A stretch of 36,656 nt of DNA from an uncultured Prevotella sp. (GCA_900315835.1 ONAR01000045.1:1-36656), one strand, 5' to 3'; positions 7,228-16,500 are shown, counted from the stretch's first letter. Program-made: numbers and translations. Notes: a model not told the origin generated them from the letters alone.

Positions 7228-8450
7228 TTGTAAAGGTAATATTTCTTGGCGATGCGGCGGAAGTTGTCCACATCCTTATCCCAGTAAGGCTTGGCGTCGG
7301 CCCAGCGGTGGTTCTTTAGGAAGCGCTGGCGTATCTGCTTGGAGCCGCACACCTTATCAATCATATTCCAGCGCTTCTGGTCCTCGCCCATCGGGTCGTG
7401 GTCGGGGTAGAGGCGGTAGAGCTCCTGCAGCGCATACCACTGCAGGTCGCAGAGGTTGGCCTTGCGGTAATCGGTGATATACACCTGAACGCCCTGCAGC
7501 TCCTTGCCCTTGCCCGGACCGTAGTAGGGCGTGTAGTAGATGGGCCGGAAGGTGTAGCCGGGCAGGTGGAGCGCGTTCATGGCGTCGGCAAACTGCTGGG
7601 CGTTGACCCATTCGGCGCCGATGAGTTTGAACGGCAGCGTGTAGCCCACGCCGATGGAGATGGTCGTGAGTTCACCGATGATGCCCGTGATGCTGTAGAA
7701 CGGCGCTGTAGAGGCCTCGGGGATGTGGGGCGACGACAGCACCCACGGCAGGCCGGTGTCGGCGTAGGTCATGCGCCGCTTCCAGCCTTTCATCTTCACC
7801 ACCGTGAGGTCACATTTGCCGCCAATCATGCCCTCGCCGTTGAGCAGCAGCGCCACCTCGCCGGGTGTGAGGCCGTAGACGTAGGGCACGCGGAACTGCG
7901 AGACGAAGCTCACGCAGTCGTCCTCGACGAGGTTGCCCTCAATCTTCTCGCCGCCGAGCGGGTTGGGGCGGTCGAGCACCACCACTTTGATGCCGTGTTT
8001 GGCCGCAGCCTTCATTATATTATATAAGGTGGAGATGTAGGTGAACGAACGGCTGCCGATGTCCTGGATGTCGTACACCAGCACGTCGATGCCCTGGAGC
8101 ATGGAGTCGGTGGGGACGCGCGTTTTGCCGAAGAGCGAGAAGACGGGCAGATGGGTGCGGTCGTCGGTGTTGGCGCTGACGGGGTCACCGGCATGCGCAC
8201 TGCCACGGACGCCGTGCTCGGGGCCGTAGAGCGCCACGAGTTTCACGCCGGGCGCGCTGTGAAGGATGTCGATGTCGGACACGAGATGGGTGTCGACGCC
8301 CGTGGGATTGGTGACCAGTCCCACGCGCTTGCCTTGAAGCAGTTTGAAGCCGTCGGCCTTCAGCACCTCGATGCCGGGCTTGACACGCTGGGCGAGGCAA
8401 GCCGTGGCTATGAGGCAGAGCCAACTGAGGAGGATTGCGATGCGTTTCAT
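7224..8450 (-). CDS. namZ: Exo-beta-N-acetylmuramidase NamZ-like (DUF1343, GH171)
   Basis: 408-aa exported protein; signal peptide residues 1-20 (MKRIAILLSW..., ending CLAQ; a weak lipobox ATAC is also possible). DUF1343 motifs are clear: YGPEHGVRG with Glu78-His79 (equivalent to the catalytic glutamate region of Bacillus NamZ), DIQDIGSRSFTY, and DRPNPLGG. NamZ enzymes release MurNAc from the non-reducing end of peptidoglycan fragments. The gene is 13 bp after the AmpG-like permease gene and overlaps the MurT-like gene by 4 bp. ATG 8450 was chosen over the longer frame from 8489 because it begins the signal peptide. Confidence 0.92.
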   Translation of the reverse strand: MKRIAILLSWLCLIATACLAQRVKPGIEVLKADGFKLLQGKRVGLVTNPTGVDTHLVSDIDILHSAPGVKLVALYGPEHGVRGSAHAGDPVSANTDDRTHLPVFSLFGKTRVPTDSMLQGIDVLVYDIQDIGSRSFTYISTLYNIMKAAAKHGIKVVVLDRPNPLGGEKIEGNLVEDDCVSFVSQFRVPYVYGLTPGEVALLLNGEGMIGGKCDLTVVKMKGWKRRMTYADTGLPWVLSSPHIPEASTAPFYSITGIIGELTTISIGVGYTLPFKLIGAEWVNAQQFADAMNALHLPGYTFRPIYYTPYYGPGKGKELQGVQVYITDYRKANLCDLQWYALQELYRLYPDHDPMGEDQKRWNMIDKVCGSKQIRQRFLKNHRWADAKPYWDKDVDNFRRIAKKYYLYK

Positions 8451-8463
8451 TGTAAGTAAAGGT

Positions 8464-9810
8464 TTATTTTCGTCCGTATTCGGGGTCAATCTGGCGGCGC
8501 ACCACAGAGGTGATGAGCAATGTGGCGATGCAGCACGCCATGACCATCCAGAAGAAGTTGACGTAGCCGATGGCCTCCTGGATGTAGCCGGCGACGAAGC
8601 CGGGGAGCATCATGCTCAGCGCCATGAACGCCGTGCAGATGGCGTAGTGGGAGGTCTTAAACTCGCCTTCGGAGAAGTACATCATGTAGAGCATGTAAGC
8701 CGTGAAGCCGAAGCCGTAGCCGAACTGTTCGATGCAGAGGGCGACGGTGATGATGGCCACATTGGACGGCTGGCAGATGGCGAGGTAGACGAAGGTGAGG
8801 CAGGGCAGCGTCATGCAGGCGGCCATGAGCCACAGCGAGCGGCGCAGTCCTCTCTTCGAGGCTACGATACCGCCGAGGATGCCACCGCCGAGGAGGGCGA
8901 TGACGCCGAAGGTGCCATAGACCAGTCCCACCATCTCGGTGCTGAGGCCCAGTCCGCCCACGGCCTTGCTATGGACGAGGAACGGCTGGCACATCTTGAT
9001 GAGGAAACCCTCGGGCAGACGGTAGAGCAGCATGAACGCGATGGCCCACAGCACATGCGGCTTTTTGACGAATGTGACGAAAGATCCCATCAGCTCGCTC
9101 AGGTTGCTGTTTTTTCTCATCGGCACGTTAGAGTAAATTCCCTCTTCCAGACTATGGCGCGGCATGTCGTTATCCGAGTGAGGCAGTGCGAACGTGTGGT
9201 AGAGGGTGATGAGGAAGAAGATGACGGCGCTCACGCCGAGCGTCACTCGCCAGGAGAAGGGAATGTTGTGAGTCTGATGTTCGATGGTGCCTGCGATGAA
9301 CACCAGCACGCCCTGTCCGAATACCGAGGCAATGCGGTAGAACGTGCTTCGGATGCCGATGAACGCGGCCTGACTGCTCGGACTGTGGGCCAGCATGTAG
9401 TAGCCGTCGGCCGCGATGTCGTGGGTGGCTGAGGCGAAGGCGGCGATGATGAACAGCACGAGTGTGAGGGTGAACATGCTGATGGGCGTGTGACCCGACG
9501 CGATAAGCGCGGGCGACGGTGAGGGCAGCGTGAGCGTGAGCAGTGCCAAGAGAATGGTCAGCACGGCCTGCATGGTGACAATCCACCAGCGTTTGGTTCT
9601 CACCACATCGACCAGCGGACTCCAGATGCCCTTGAGGAACCAGGGAAAATAAAGCAGGGTCGTGAAGAACGCCATGTCGCCGTTGGGCACACCCATCTTG
9701 GTGAACATCATCACCGAGATGTTGTTCACCACGAAGTAAGGCACGCCCTCGGCAAAGTAAAGCGTAGGCACCCACACCCACGGTGTGACTTGTGTGAATT
9801 GATTGTTCAT
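8464..9810 (-). CDS. ampG: AmpG-like MFS muropeptide permease
   Basis: 448-aa major-facilitator protein with about twelve membrane segments. The N-terminal stretch LYFAEGVPYFVVNNISVMMF, followed by a KGIWSPLVD motif in the first cytoplasmic loop, is typical of AmpG permeases. These import GlcNAc-anhydroMurNAc and its peptides into the cytoplasm. Its position 13 bp upstream of NamZ and 11 bp after a glycosyltransferase gene places it in the salvage operon. No NagZ or AnmK gene, which would process anhydro-muropeptides, is in the window, so these must be elsewhere or the permease must carry another muropeptide. Start ATG 9810; a longer frame from 9873 lacks a sensible N-terminus and overlaps the preceding gene. 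Confidence 0.88.
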   Translation of the reverse strand: MNNQFTQVTPWVWVPTLYFAEGVPYFVVNNISVMMFTKMGVPNGDMAFFTTLLYFPWFLKGIWSPLVDVVRTKRWWIVTMQAVLTILLALLTLTLPSPSPALIASGHTPISMFTLTLVLFIIAAFASATHDIAADGYYMLAHSPSSQAAFIGIRSTFYRIASVFGQGVLVFIAGTIEHQTHNIPFSWRVTLGVSAVIFFLITLYHTFALPHSDNDMPRHSLEEGIYSNVPMRKNSNLSELMGSFVTFVKKPHVLWAIAFMLLYRLPEGFLIKMCQPFLVHSKAVGGLGLSTEMVGLVYGTFGVIALLGGGILGGIVASKRGLRRSLWLMAACMTLPCLTFVYLAICQPSNVAIITVALCIEQFGYGFGFTAYMLYMMYFSEGEFKTSHYAICTAFMALSMMLPGFVAGYIQEAIGYVNFFWMVMACCIATLLITSVVRRQIDPEYGRK

Positions 9811-9821
9811 GGACCTGCAGT

Positions 9822-11258
9822 TTAATGGTTCCCGTTGGCCTTGTTCATGGCGATGCGTGCCATGAGTTCCCATGTGCGGATGCGGTCCTTATAGGTGTTG
9901 TTGCGGTTTTCTTTCTCGATGGAGAGGTCGCCGTCGGAGTTGTCGTCCCATCGGCGGCAGCAGTATACGGGGTCGTAGATGCGCCCGATAAGGTAGTGGC
10001 GGCTCACGGCCAGGCAGAAGGCGTAGTCCTCACCATAGTTGACGTTGGGCATGGTGATGTCGCGCAGCAGCGGCGAGTACATCGCACGGGGCGCGCCGAG
10101 GCCGTTGATGCGCAGGGCGTTGTTGCGGCCGTTCTCGGGCGTCCACTCGGCGTGGTCAATCTTGCCCGGCGGCAGGATGTTCTTGTTGATGTCGGTCAGC
10201 TCGTAGGTGCCGAGGATGATGCCTACCTTCTGCTCCTTGAAGGCGTCGTAGAAGGTCTGCAGCGTGTTCTCGTCGAGATAGACGTCGTCGGAGTCCATCT
10301 GCACGATGAAGCGGCCGCAGCGTGGGTCGTGGGCGCAGAGGTTCCAGCTGCCGCCAACGCCGAGGTCGCGGCGGTCGGTGACGATGTGGATGATGCGCTC
10401 GTCGGTGTATTCATCGACGGCCTCAGTGGTGCCGTCGGTGGAGTGGCATTCGGGTCCGTTCTCAACGACGAAGACGTTGTAGGGGAAGGTGGTCTTCTGC
10501 GAGAGAGCGCTGTCGAGGGCGTCGCGGATGGTGCGGATACGGTTGCGCACGGGAATCATCACGGATATCTCAACGGGGAAGTCGCCCTTTGTGGTGTCGA
10601 CGGGGGTGAACTCGGGCTTCAGGTAGCCGCCAATCTCCTTGAGATATTCCGTGACGGCCTTCTCCATCTCCACCTGCGAGGCGCGGTTCTTCGGGTCGAC
10701 ATAGTCGAAGAGCTTCTCGCCGGTCTTGCGGTTGTCGAGCTCTACCTCGGAATAGAGGTACTCGTTGATGTGGCTGAGCTCGTAGCGCTCGGCGAGCTTC
10801 AGGCGCAGGTCGTAGAAGCCGGCGGCCTGGTAGTCGGCCTTCATGCGTGCGGCCGCGTCTTTCAGGGCGTCGGTGCGGAAGAGCAGCACCGAACCGAAGT
10901 TGAAGTCGTCGCGCAGGGCGCCCAACTGGTAGTCGATGGTCGGGGCGTCGGTGCGCTGGCCGTCGGCGGAGATATTATAGTGGTCGGCGTAGGTCATGCC
11001 GGCCTTGGTGATGTCGGCCACCTGCACCATGCGGTTGAGGGCGAGGTAGCCCAACTGGATGAACTGCCCTTTGAGCAGCACCACGGTGTAGGGTGTGGTG
11101 GCCTTGTCGGCGATGTCCTTCAGTGTGGCCGAAGCCTTGATGTTGCCGTCGACGACAGTGACGCTGTTGACGAGCTCCTCGGCTCCGAGGCTGTCAACGT
11201 TTCTCTTTGTCTCTTCTTCGTTGCCGCGAGGGACGAAGCAATCGATAATCTTGGTCAT
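9822..11258 (-). CDS. GT2-family glycosyltransferase with degenerate N-terminal GT-like half
   Basis: 478-aa soluble protein. The C-terminal half (about residues 210-470) is a GT-A glycosyltransferase: VEISVMIPVRNR start, acceptor region VGGSWNLC, metal-binding QMDSDD, and GEDYAFCLAVSRH. The N-terminal half (1-200) also reads like the second part of a GT2 domain (TPYTVVLLKG, MTYADHY, DYQLGALRDDFNFGSVLLFR) but without a DXD motif, so it may be a non-catalytic copy. Donor and acceptor are unknown. It is 11 bp from the AmpG-like gene, so a link to wall sugars or to a surface glycan is likely but unproven. Upstream lies an ATGGG array. Confidence 0.8.
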   Translation of the reverse strand: MTKIIDCFVPRGNEEETKRNVDSLGAEELVNSVTVVDGNIKASATLKDIADKATTPYTVVLLKGQFIQLGYLALNRMVQVADITKAGMTYADHYNISADGQRTDAPTIDYQLGALRDDFNFGSVLLFRTDALKDAAARMKADYQAAGFYDLRLKLAERYELSHINEYLYSEVELDNRKTGEKLFDYVDPKNRASQVEMEKAVTEYLKEIGGYLKPEFTPVDTTKGDFPVEISVMIPVRNRIRTIRDALDSALSQKTTFPYNVFVVENGPECHSTDGTTEAVDEYTDERIIHIVTDRRDLGVGGSWNLCAHDPRCGRFIVQMDSDDVYLDENTLQTFYDAFKEQKVGIILGTYELTDINKNILPPGKIDHAEWTPENGRNNALRINGLGAPRAMYSPLLRDITMPNVNYGEDYAFCLAVSRHYLIGRIYDPVYCCRRWDDNSDGDLSIEKENRNNTYKDRIRTWELMARIAMNKANGNH

Positions 11259-11285
11259 TGTGTATTAAGTTTTTTATTGATTATT

Positions 11286-11340
11286 CGGTGGATGGGGATT
11301 ATGGGGTTTATAGGGTGGATGGGTTTATGGGTCGGATGGG
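11286..11340. repeat. 9-bp ATGGG array upstream of the glycosyltransferase gene
   Basis: About six units (GGTGGATGGGG, ATTATGGGG, TTTATAGGG, TGGATGGGT, TTATGGGTC, GGATGGG), plus strand G-rich, in the gap between the metallophosphoesterase stop and the glycosyltransferase start. Confidence 0.8.
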
Positions 11341-11350
11341 CCGACCACTC

Positions 11351-13270
11351 CTAATTCCTAACTTCTAACTCTCCAACTATCCCGGCTTCATTCGTTATGA
11401 CGATGTGTCGGCTGTCGATGGGCACGACGGTGTTGATCATCGTGTTACCCACCTTGTGCTTCCATAGCAGGCGGCCGGTCTTGCCGTCGAGGGCGATGAT
11501 GAGGCCGTCTTTGTTGGTGGCGAAGACGACGCCGTCTTTCTCGACGAGCATCACGCGGGCATGCTCATAGCCGAAGCCGCAGTCGGTGGCCCACAGCTCG
11601 TGCGGCGCTTTGCCGTCGGCGGCATAGCAGACGATGCTGTCCTGCATGGTCTTGGCGTAGAGGCGCTGGCCGTCCTTTGACAGTCCGATGCTCTCGCGCA
11701 CCTTACTCTGATAGGTGCGCCACAGCTGACGGCCGGTGTTGAGGTCGAGGGCCGTCATGGCGCGCTCGGGGTCGCAGAAGAACACGCAACCGTTGGAGGC
11801 CACGGGCCAACAGCCGGCGGGTGAGTAGTGCATGTTGTTTTTCTTAGGCGGCTGCCACGTCCACAGCAGTTTGCCGCTGCGCTGGTCGAGGCAGTAGAAC
11901 GTATCGGCCCAGTCGCCGAACAGCACCTTGCCGTCGGTGACGAGCGCGCGCGTCTCGACGTAGCCCTTGATGCCGTCGGTCTGCCAGATGATGGTGCCGT
12001 CGCTCACGCGGATGGCGCGGAACCGGTGGTCGCCGCTACCCACGTAGGCGATGCCGCCGTCGATGGTCACCGCACTCACGTCGGGTGCTGCGGTCTTGAC
12101 GCGCCACCGCTGCCGTCCGTTCTTCGCGTCGATGCCGTAGATGAAGCTGTCGGCTGAGGCGGCGACGAGGATACCTTTGGCGATGGCGGGTGTGCCGATG
12201 ATGCGGGCACCGGTCTGATGGCGCCACAGCTCATTGCCCTTGCGGTCGTAGCAGACCACGCGGCCGGCGTTGTCGGCCGCATAGACGCGGTTGCCCCAGA
12301 CCACGGGCGAGGAGAAGATGGCGGCACCCTGACGGCGCGTCCACCGTTCGGTGACGTTGGCGTACTGGCTGTTGACGGCGTAGCTGGGGCGCGGAGCCCA
12401 ATGGGTGGTGTCGTCATCGTGGCGCGTGGTGAACGGCAGTGAGAGCCAGTGGGTGCGTGCTCCGCCAACGCTCTGCGTATAGACGCGGATGGAGTCGGCG
12501 GCGAGGTCGATGAGGTTGAACTGCCCTGCCGTACGGCCTTTCTGCCGCAGGTTGGTGATGTTGGCGATGGCGGGGATGCCGTCGCAGTGGAAGAGGAGGT
12601 TGCGGTGGTAATGGCCGTTGATGAACGCCACGATGGGGTAGGGGCGCACGGCGTCGGTCAGCTCGTACCAGTTGTCGACGTCGTCCGGTTGGATGGGCAT
12701 GTGGGTGACGAGGAAGACGGGGTCGGCGCTGCTGCCTTTGCCGTTACGGCGGAGGATGTCGGTGATGTATTCGATGTCCTCAGGTGCCACGTGGCCCATG
12801 GCCATGCGCATCATCGGACCCGTGGGGACGCCGATGAAGCGTACACCTTTATGTTCAAACGTGAAGCGTTCGTAGCCGAAGATTTTGAGGAAGTCCATGC
12901 AGCCGCTTTCACTCCAGTTCTGGTCGTGATTGCCCTCGATGATGTACCACGGCTTGTGGAGCGCGCTGAGCAACTGGTGGGCCAAGCGCAGTGAGGCGCC
13001 GTCGCCTGCGTCGGCGATGTCGCCGGTGACGAGTACGAAGTCGATGCTGTCGTTACCGTTGATGGCGGCCACGGTCTGGCGTAGGTCTTCCGTGGGGTTC
13101 TCGGCCTTGACATTGATGTGGACGTCGGTGACCACGGCGAAGCGGAATGGCTCGAAGGCCTGCGACGAGAGCGACAGGGCGAGGAAGAGCACGAGGAACC
13201 ACGCCTTAAAAAGGCGCGGCACACAACGCTGCGGACGAGAGGAACGACGCACGAAGCGTGGACTTATCAT
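11351..13270 (-). CDS. Exported metallophosphoesterase fused to PQQ-type beta-propeller
   Basis: 639-aa protein with an N-terminal hydrophobic signal (about residues 22-38). A calcineurin-like phosphoesterase domain follows, with dinuclear metal motifs TDVHIN (Asp49, His51), TGDIAD (Asp84), EGNHD (Asn114, His115), THMP and GHYHRN up to about residue 220. From about 280 to the end are repeated blades of a PQQ/outer-membrane-assembly-type beta-propeller (motifs such as GRVVCYDRKGNELWR, LDQRSGKLLWTW, LDGKTGRLLWKH). The substrate is unknown; a periplasmic phosphodiester or phosphosugar is plausible given the neighbours. The frame opens at ATG 13291, but that ATG sits in an intergenic AACTCATN-type repeat, so ATG 13270 is preferred. 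Confidence 0.82.
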   Translation of the reverse strand: MISPRFVRRSSRPQRCVPRLFKAWFLVLFLALSLSSQAFEPFRFAVVTDVHINVKAENPTEDLRQTVAAINGNDSIDFVLVTGDIADAGDGASLRLAHQLLSALHKPWYIIEGNHDQNWSESGCMDFLKIFGYERFTFEHKGVRFIGVPTGPMMRMAMGHVAPEDIEYITDILRRNGKGSSADPVFLVTHMPIQPDDVDNWYELTDAVRPYPIVAFINGHYHRNLLFHCDGIPAIANITNLRQKGRTAGQFNLIDLAADSIRVYTQSVGGARTHWLSLPFTTRHDDDTTHWAPRPSYAVNSQYANVTERWTRRQGAAIFSSPVVWGNRVYAADNAGRVVCYDRKGNELWRHQTGARIIGTPAIAKGILVAASADSFIYGIDAKNGRQRWRVKTAAPDVSAVTIDGGIAYVGSGDHRFRAIRVSDGTIIWQTDGIKGYVETRALVTDGKVLFGDWADTFYCLDQRSGKLLWTWQPPKKNNMHYSPAGCWPVASNGCVFFCDPERAMTALDLNTGRQLWRTYQSKVRESIGLSKDGQRLYAKTMQDSIVCYAADGKAPHELWATDCGFGYEHARVMLVEKDGVVFATNKDGLIIALDGKTGRLLWKHKVGNTMINTVVPIDSRHIVITNEAGIVGELEVRN

Positions 13271-13280
13271 ATTAAAAGCT

Positions 13281-13335
13281 AATAAACTCATAAACTTACG
13301 AACTTACAAACTCACAACGAACTCAATGACTTAAA
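13281..13335. repeat. 8-bp AACTYAYN-type repeat at operon junction
   Basis: Short tandem motifs AACTCATA, AACTTACG, AACTTACA, AACTCACA, then AACTCAAT. They span the end of the amidase gene and the gap to the metallophosphoesterase gene. Similar motifs lie at 26049-26105 and 24826-24858. Confidence 0.6.
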
Positions 13336-16300
13336 AGATAGTCGAGTATGCGCTTCATCATGTCGTCGCGCTGGCCCTGCCCCTTGATGGCCTCGAAGGG
13401 GAAGGCAAGGACGCATGAGCGCCAGTGGTCGGTGGCATTGCCCCCAAAGACCACGCCGGCCGACATGCCGTTCTCCGGATAGCGGAAGGCAGTGTAGGCG
13501 CAGTCGTCGGCGGGGTCGATGGCGTCGGGCGACTCGACGACATACGACGTGCTGTTGGGCTCATTGTAATATTGGAACGACGTGGTGTCGGCGGCCAACG
13601 GCGATACGACGTAAGCCACACGGCCCAGCGAACAGGCACGGTCCTCACGCCACTGGTATTTCAACACGTCGCGGGCGAACTGCTGGTCGGTCTTGTCGGC
13701 TTTGGCCAGCGGATTGTGCCAGAGGTCGGTGCCGACGTAGCTGCCGCTCACGAACAGGGCACCGCCCGCCTTACAATAGGCGCGCAGCAGCCGCTGCATG
13801 GGTTTGTCGAAGGTCTTGAATGCCAACGGATGGAGGCCGGGGCGACCGAACTTCGACTGCTTCTCCTTGCCGAGGATGAGGTCGATGGCGCTGTACTCGG
13901 CGGCGAGTGGCTGGCCGTCGTAGGTGGAGTCGGCTGCGGCCGTGGCGAGCGCGGGGTCACTGCTGGCGGCGGCACGACTCGTCGAGACGAAGCTGTAGCC
14001 AGCCTTCATGATGCTGCGGCCGTGGAGCGCGGGGTAGTCGAACGTGTTGCCGGCGATGGTGATGTGCTCGTAGGTGGCGTAGCTGTCGCCGAAGCCCGCG
14101 GCATCGTCGTGGGTCCAGGGGATGCTGCGGCGGAACTCCTTCATCGGTCCGACATAAGAAATGAGTTGCTTATAGGGTACGCCATTGTCGTATTTGGCCA
14201 GGAAGCCGGCGAGGTTGTCGTCGCTGCTCTTGAAGTCGTCGGGTGCGCTGAGGCGGTCGAAGCCGTTGATGACCAGTACCGGTTTGGCCGTGGTCTTGCT
14301 GCTGCGACCCACCGAGAGAATCTCCGAGGGGAAGCTCTCGCCGCCGTCGTTGAGTGCCGTCACCTTGAAGCTCACCACCTCGTCGGTGGGGATGGTGGTG
14401 GTGAAGGTGGGCTTACGCACCACCGTGCCGTTGTCGAAGTCGCCGTCGCCGATGCGCTTATACACCACGAAGCGCTGGGCGTCGGCCGTGGGCTCAAGCG
14501 AGTCGCGCTCGGCCTGCCACGTCAGCACCACCTGTCCTTTCTTATTGAACGCGGTGGCGAAATGAGAGACGGGCAACGGCTGGACGACGTAGGGGTAGCC
14601 GTATTCGTTGGAGATGAAGCGCAGGATGCCTTTGTACACGGCGCGGCCCACCATGAAGCCGAAGCGCGGGTCGAGACCGTAGCGCATGTCGGCGAAGTTC
14701 TCGTGCGACATGAGTTCGAGCAACATGGCCGGAACGCGTGGTACCCAAGCCTCGAAGTAACGCTGGTTCCACATGCCGCGGCGCGTCCATTTCGGGTCGG
14801 CCTGACGGCGCAGGTCGTGGGCAATCTGTGTCTGCACGATGTCGCAGAGGTCGCGGTTGAGGTCGCGTGAGGTGCCGTCGGCGAACTTACCGCCGTATTG
14901 CGATACCTGATAGATGCCGAGGTTGCCGATGATGGAGTCGCCGCGTACGGTGCCTGCATCAGAGTGGAAGGCGAGCGAGAGGTCGATGGGGATGTTGAGG
15001 CCCTTGACGTCGGGGCATGCCTTGGTGCCGCCGGCGAGGTAGTTCACCCACATGCCGCGGTCGCGGTAGTCGTCGGTGTAGTCGTTGGCGCCGTGGGTGG
15101 GCGAGTAGATGCTGTCGGGTATGCCGGCCCACTGCATGTAGTAGCGTGCGCCCTCGAGGTAACGGGGATAGCCGCTCGTCATCGGTACGAAGTCGAGGCT
15201 CGGCTGGTATGCGTTGCGGTCGGTGACGGCGCCGTCGCGGTGGCCCTTGCAGTATTGTTTGATGTGGTCGCCGTCGCCCATGCGTGCGATGTTACCCATG
15301 CCGCCACCGAAGCGTACGGCGTCAGCGGTGACGATGCGGCCGCTCTCCTTCGACAGGTTGCTCAGCTCGACGTAGCCCTGCTGGCCTTTGGTGAAGGCGA
15401 AGGTGCCGAGGTAGATCCACGTACCGCCGCCCATGGTCTGGTTGACGGCGAAGGCCGTGGTGCCGTCTTTGTGGTGGACGGTGTAGCGGGCGTCGCTGGT
15501 GCTGTTGGGCTCAGTTCGATAGCTCACGTAGACAGCATAGTCGCCGTCCTGCGGGATGTCGGGGGTCCAGGAGATGGTGCTGGCCTCAGTGGCTTTCTTC
15601 ACCGTCGTGGTCTGGCGGTAGGTGCCGTCGCTGAAGGGGTTCTGGAAGTCGACGTATTGCTGCTGGCGGTAGGCGAAGCCTTTGCCGTCGCCTGTCTGCC
15701 AGACGTTGGTGCCGTTGTGCTCGCGGTAGGGCGATGAGGCCAGGGCGCCATCGTTGTCGACCACCACCTCGTTGGGATTGGTGTCGCGCTCGCGGGGCAT
15801 CATCACGTAGGCACCCGCATGCTCGAGCATCGGCACGAGGTAGGGCAATACGAAACTCTGGGTGTATTTATCCTCGACACTCTCAAAGAGGCGTGCGCGT
15901 TGCCACTCCCAACGGTTGAGGCCCTGCTCGAAGTATTTGCCGTGACTTTGCCAAAGGGCGATGTGGCGGTCCTGCAAGCCGCTCTTCACGCTGTAGGGCC
16001 GGTTGAGGTTGCGCACGATGGGCGTGATGGTGTAGCGTGTCTTCCCGATGCCCTCGGCAGGCACGTTGTGGAAGCCAAAGTGGCGGATCACGTCGCCGCG
16101 CTTAGGGCGGTAATAGTCGGGGATGAGGCGGTTGATGTCGTAGCCGTTGACGTAAACGGAGAGCGTCTTACACTTCAGGTCGGCGGGCAGGGCGTCGGCA
16201 ATGGTCTTGGTGATGTCGGTCACGTTGTCGGGGCGCATGGGCACGTTCTGCAACGCGCTATTCAAGAAAATCTTAACGCTGTCGGCCGTGATGGCAGTGG

Positions 16301-16466
16301 AGTCGACTGCTATCTTTCCGATGTTGATGCCTTGCGAGAAACGTTGCAAAGCTTTGGTGTCAAGGTTAAGGGCTTGCGTTGAGTTGGCAGTGGATTGCGC
16401 ACTGGCCGAAAGCATGCTTAAGGCGCTCATACAACAAGCCGAAATTAGTCTTATAGTTAGGCGCAT
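13323..16466 (-). CDS. Exported Amidase_3-type N-acetylmuramoyl-L-alanine amidase with golvesin-like insert
   Basis: 1047-aa protein; signal peptide residues 1-23 (ends ASAQ). The zinc amidase motifs are split: first His175 in LWQSHGKYF with a Glu near 195-198, then after about 300 residues His501 in LAFHSDAG and catalytic Glu584 or Glu589 in LLELMSHEN. Between them (about 245-395) is a beta domain like the C-terminal domain of golvesins/xanthan-lyase-named proteins (YVSYRTEPNST..., ADAVRFGGGMGN). Residues about 640-720 are fibronectin-III-like; the last 300 residues resemble a glutamine-amidotransferase-like fold. It should cleave the MurNAc-L-Ala bond outside the cytoplasm. As the first gene of the block, it has a TAACTTTG promoter element 35 bp upstream. 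Confidence 0.83.
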   Translation of the reverse strand: MRLTIRLISACCMSALSMLSASAQSTANSTQALNLDTKALQRFSQGINIGKIAVDSTAITADSVKIFLNSALQNVPMRPDNVTDITKTIADALPADLKCKTLSVYVNGYDINRLIPDYYRPKRGDVIRHFGFHNVPAEGIGKTRYTITPIVRNLNRPYSVKSGLQDRHIALWQSHGKYFEQGLNRWEWQRARLFESVEDKYTQSFVLPYLVPMLEHAGAYVMMPRERDTNPNEVVVDNDGALASSPYREHNGTNVWQTGDGKGFAYRQQQYVDFQNPFSDGTYRQTTTVKKATEASTISWTPDIPQDGDYAVYVSYRTEPNSTSDARYTVHHKDGTTAFAVNQTMGGGTWIYLGTFAFTKGQQGYVELSNLSKESGRIVTADAVRFGGGMGNIARMGDGDHIKQYCKGHRDGAVTDRNAYQPSLDFVPMTSGYPRYLEGARYYMQWAGIPDSIYSPTHGANDYTDDYRDRGMWVNYLAGGTKACPDVKGLNIPIDLSLAFHSDAGTVRGDSIIGNLGIYQVSQYGGKFADGTSRDLNRDLCDIVQTQIAHDLRRQADPKWTRRGMWNQRYFEAWVPRVPAMLLELMSHENFADMRYGLDPRFGFMVGRAVYKGILRFISNEYGYPYVVQPLPVSHFATAFNKKGQVVLTWQAERDSLEPTADAQRFVVYKRIGDGDFDNGTVVRKPTFTTTIPTDEVVSFKVTALNDGGESFPSEILSVGRSSKTTAKPVLVINGFDRLSAPDDFKSSDDNLAGFLAKYDNGVPYKQLISYVGPMKEFRRSIPWTHDDAAGFGDSYATYEHITIAGNTFDYPALHGRSIMKAGYSFVSTSRAAASSDPALATAAADSTYDGQPLAAEYSAIDLILGKEKQSKFGRPGLHPLAFKTFDKPMQRLLRAYCKAGGALFVSGSYVGTDLWHNPLAKADKTDQQFARDVLKYQWREDRACSLGRVAYVVSPLAADTTSFQYYNEPNSTSYVVESPDAIDPADDCAYTAFRYPENGMSAGVVFGGNATDHWRSCVLAFPFEAIKGQGQRDDMMKRILDYLLSH

Positions 16467-16500
16467 TTTTAATTGATAACTAGATTACATAATTATTTTA

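Noticed and set aside
9825-11354. 509-codon open frame on the plus strand
   Set aside because: Antisense shadow of the GT2 glycosyltransferase gene; the minus-strand product has clear GT motifs.
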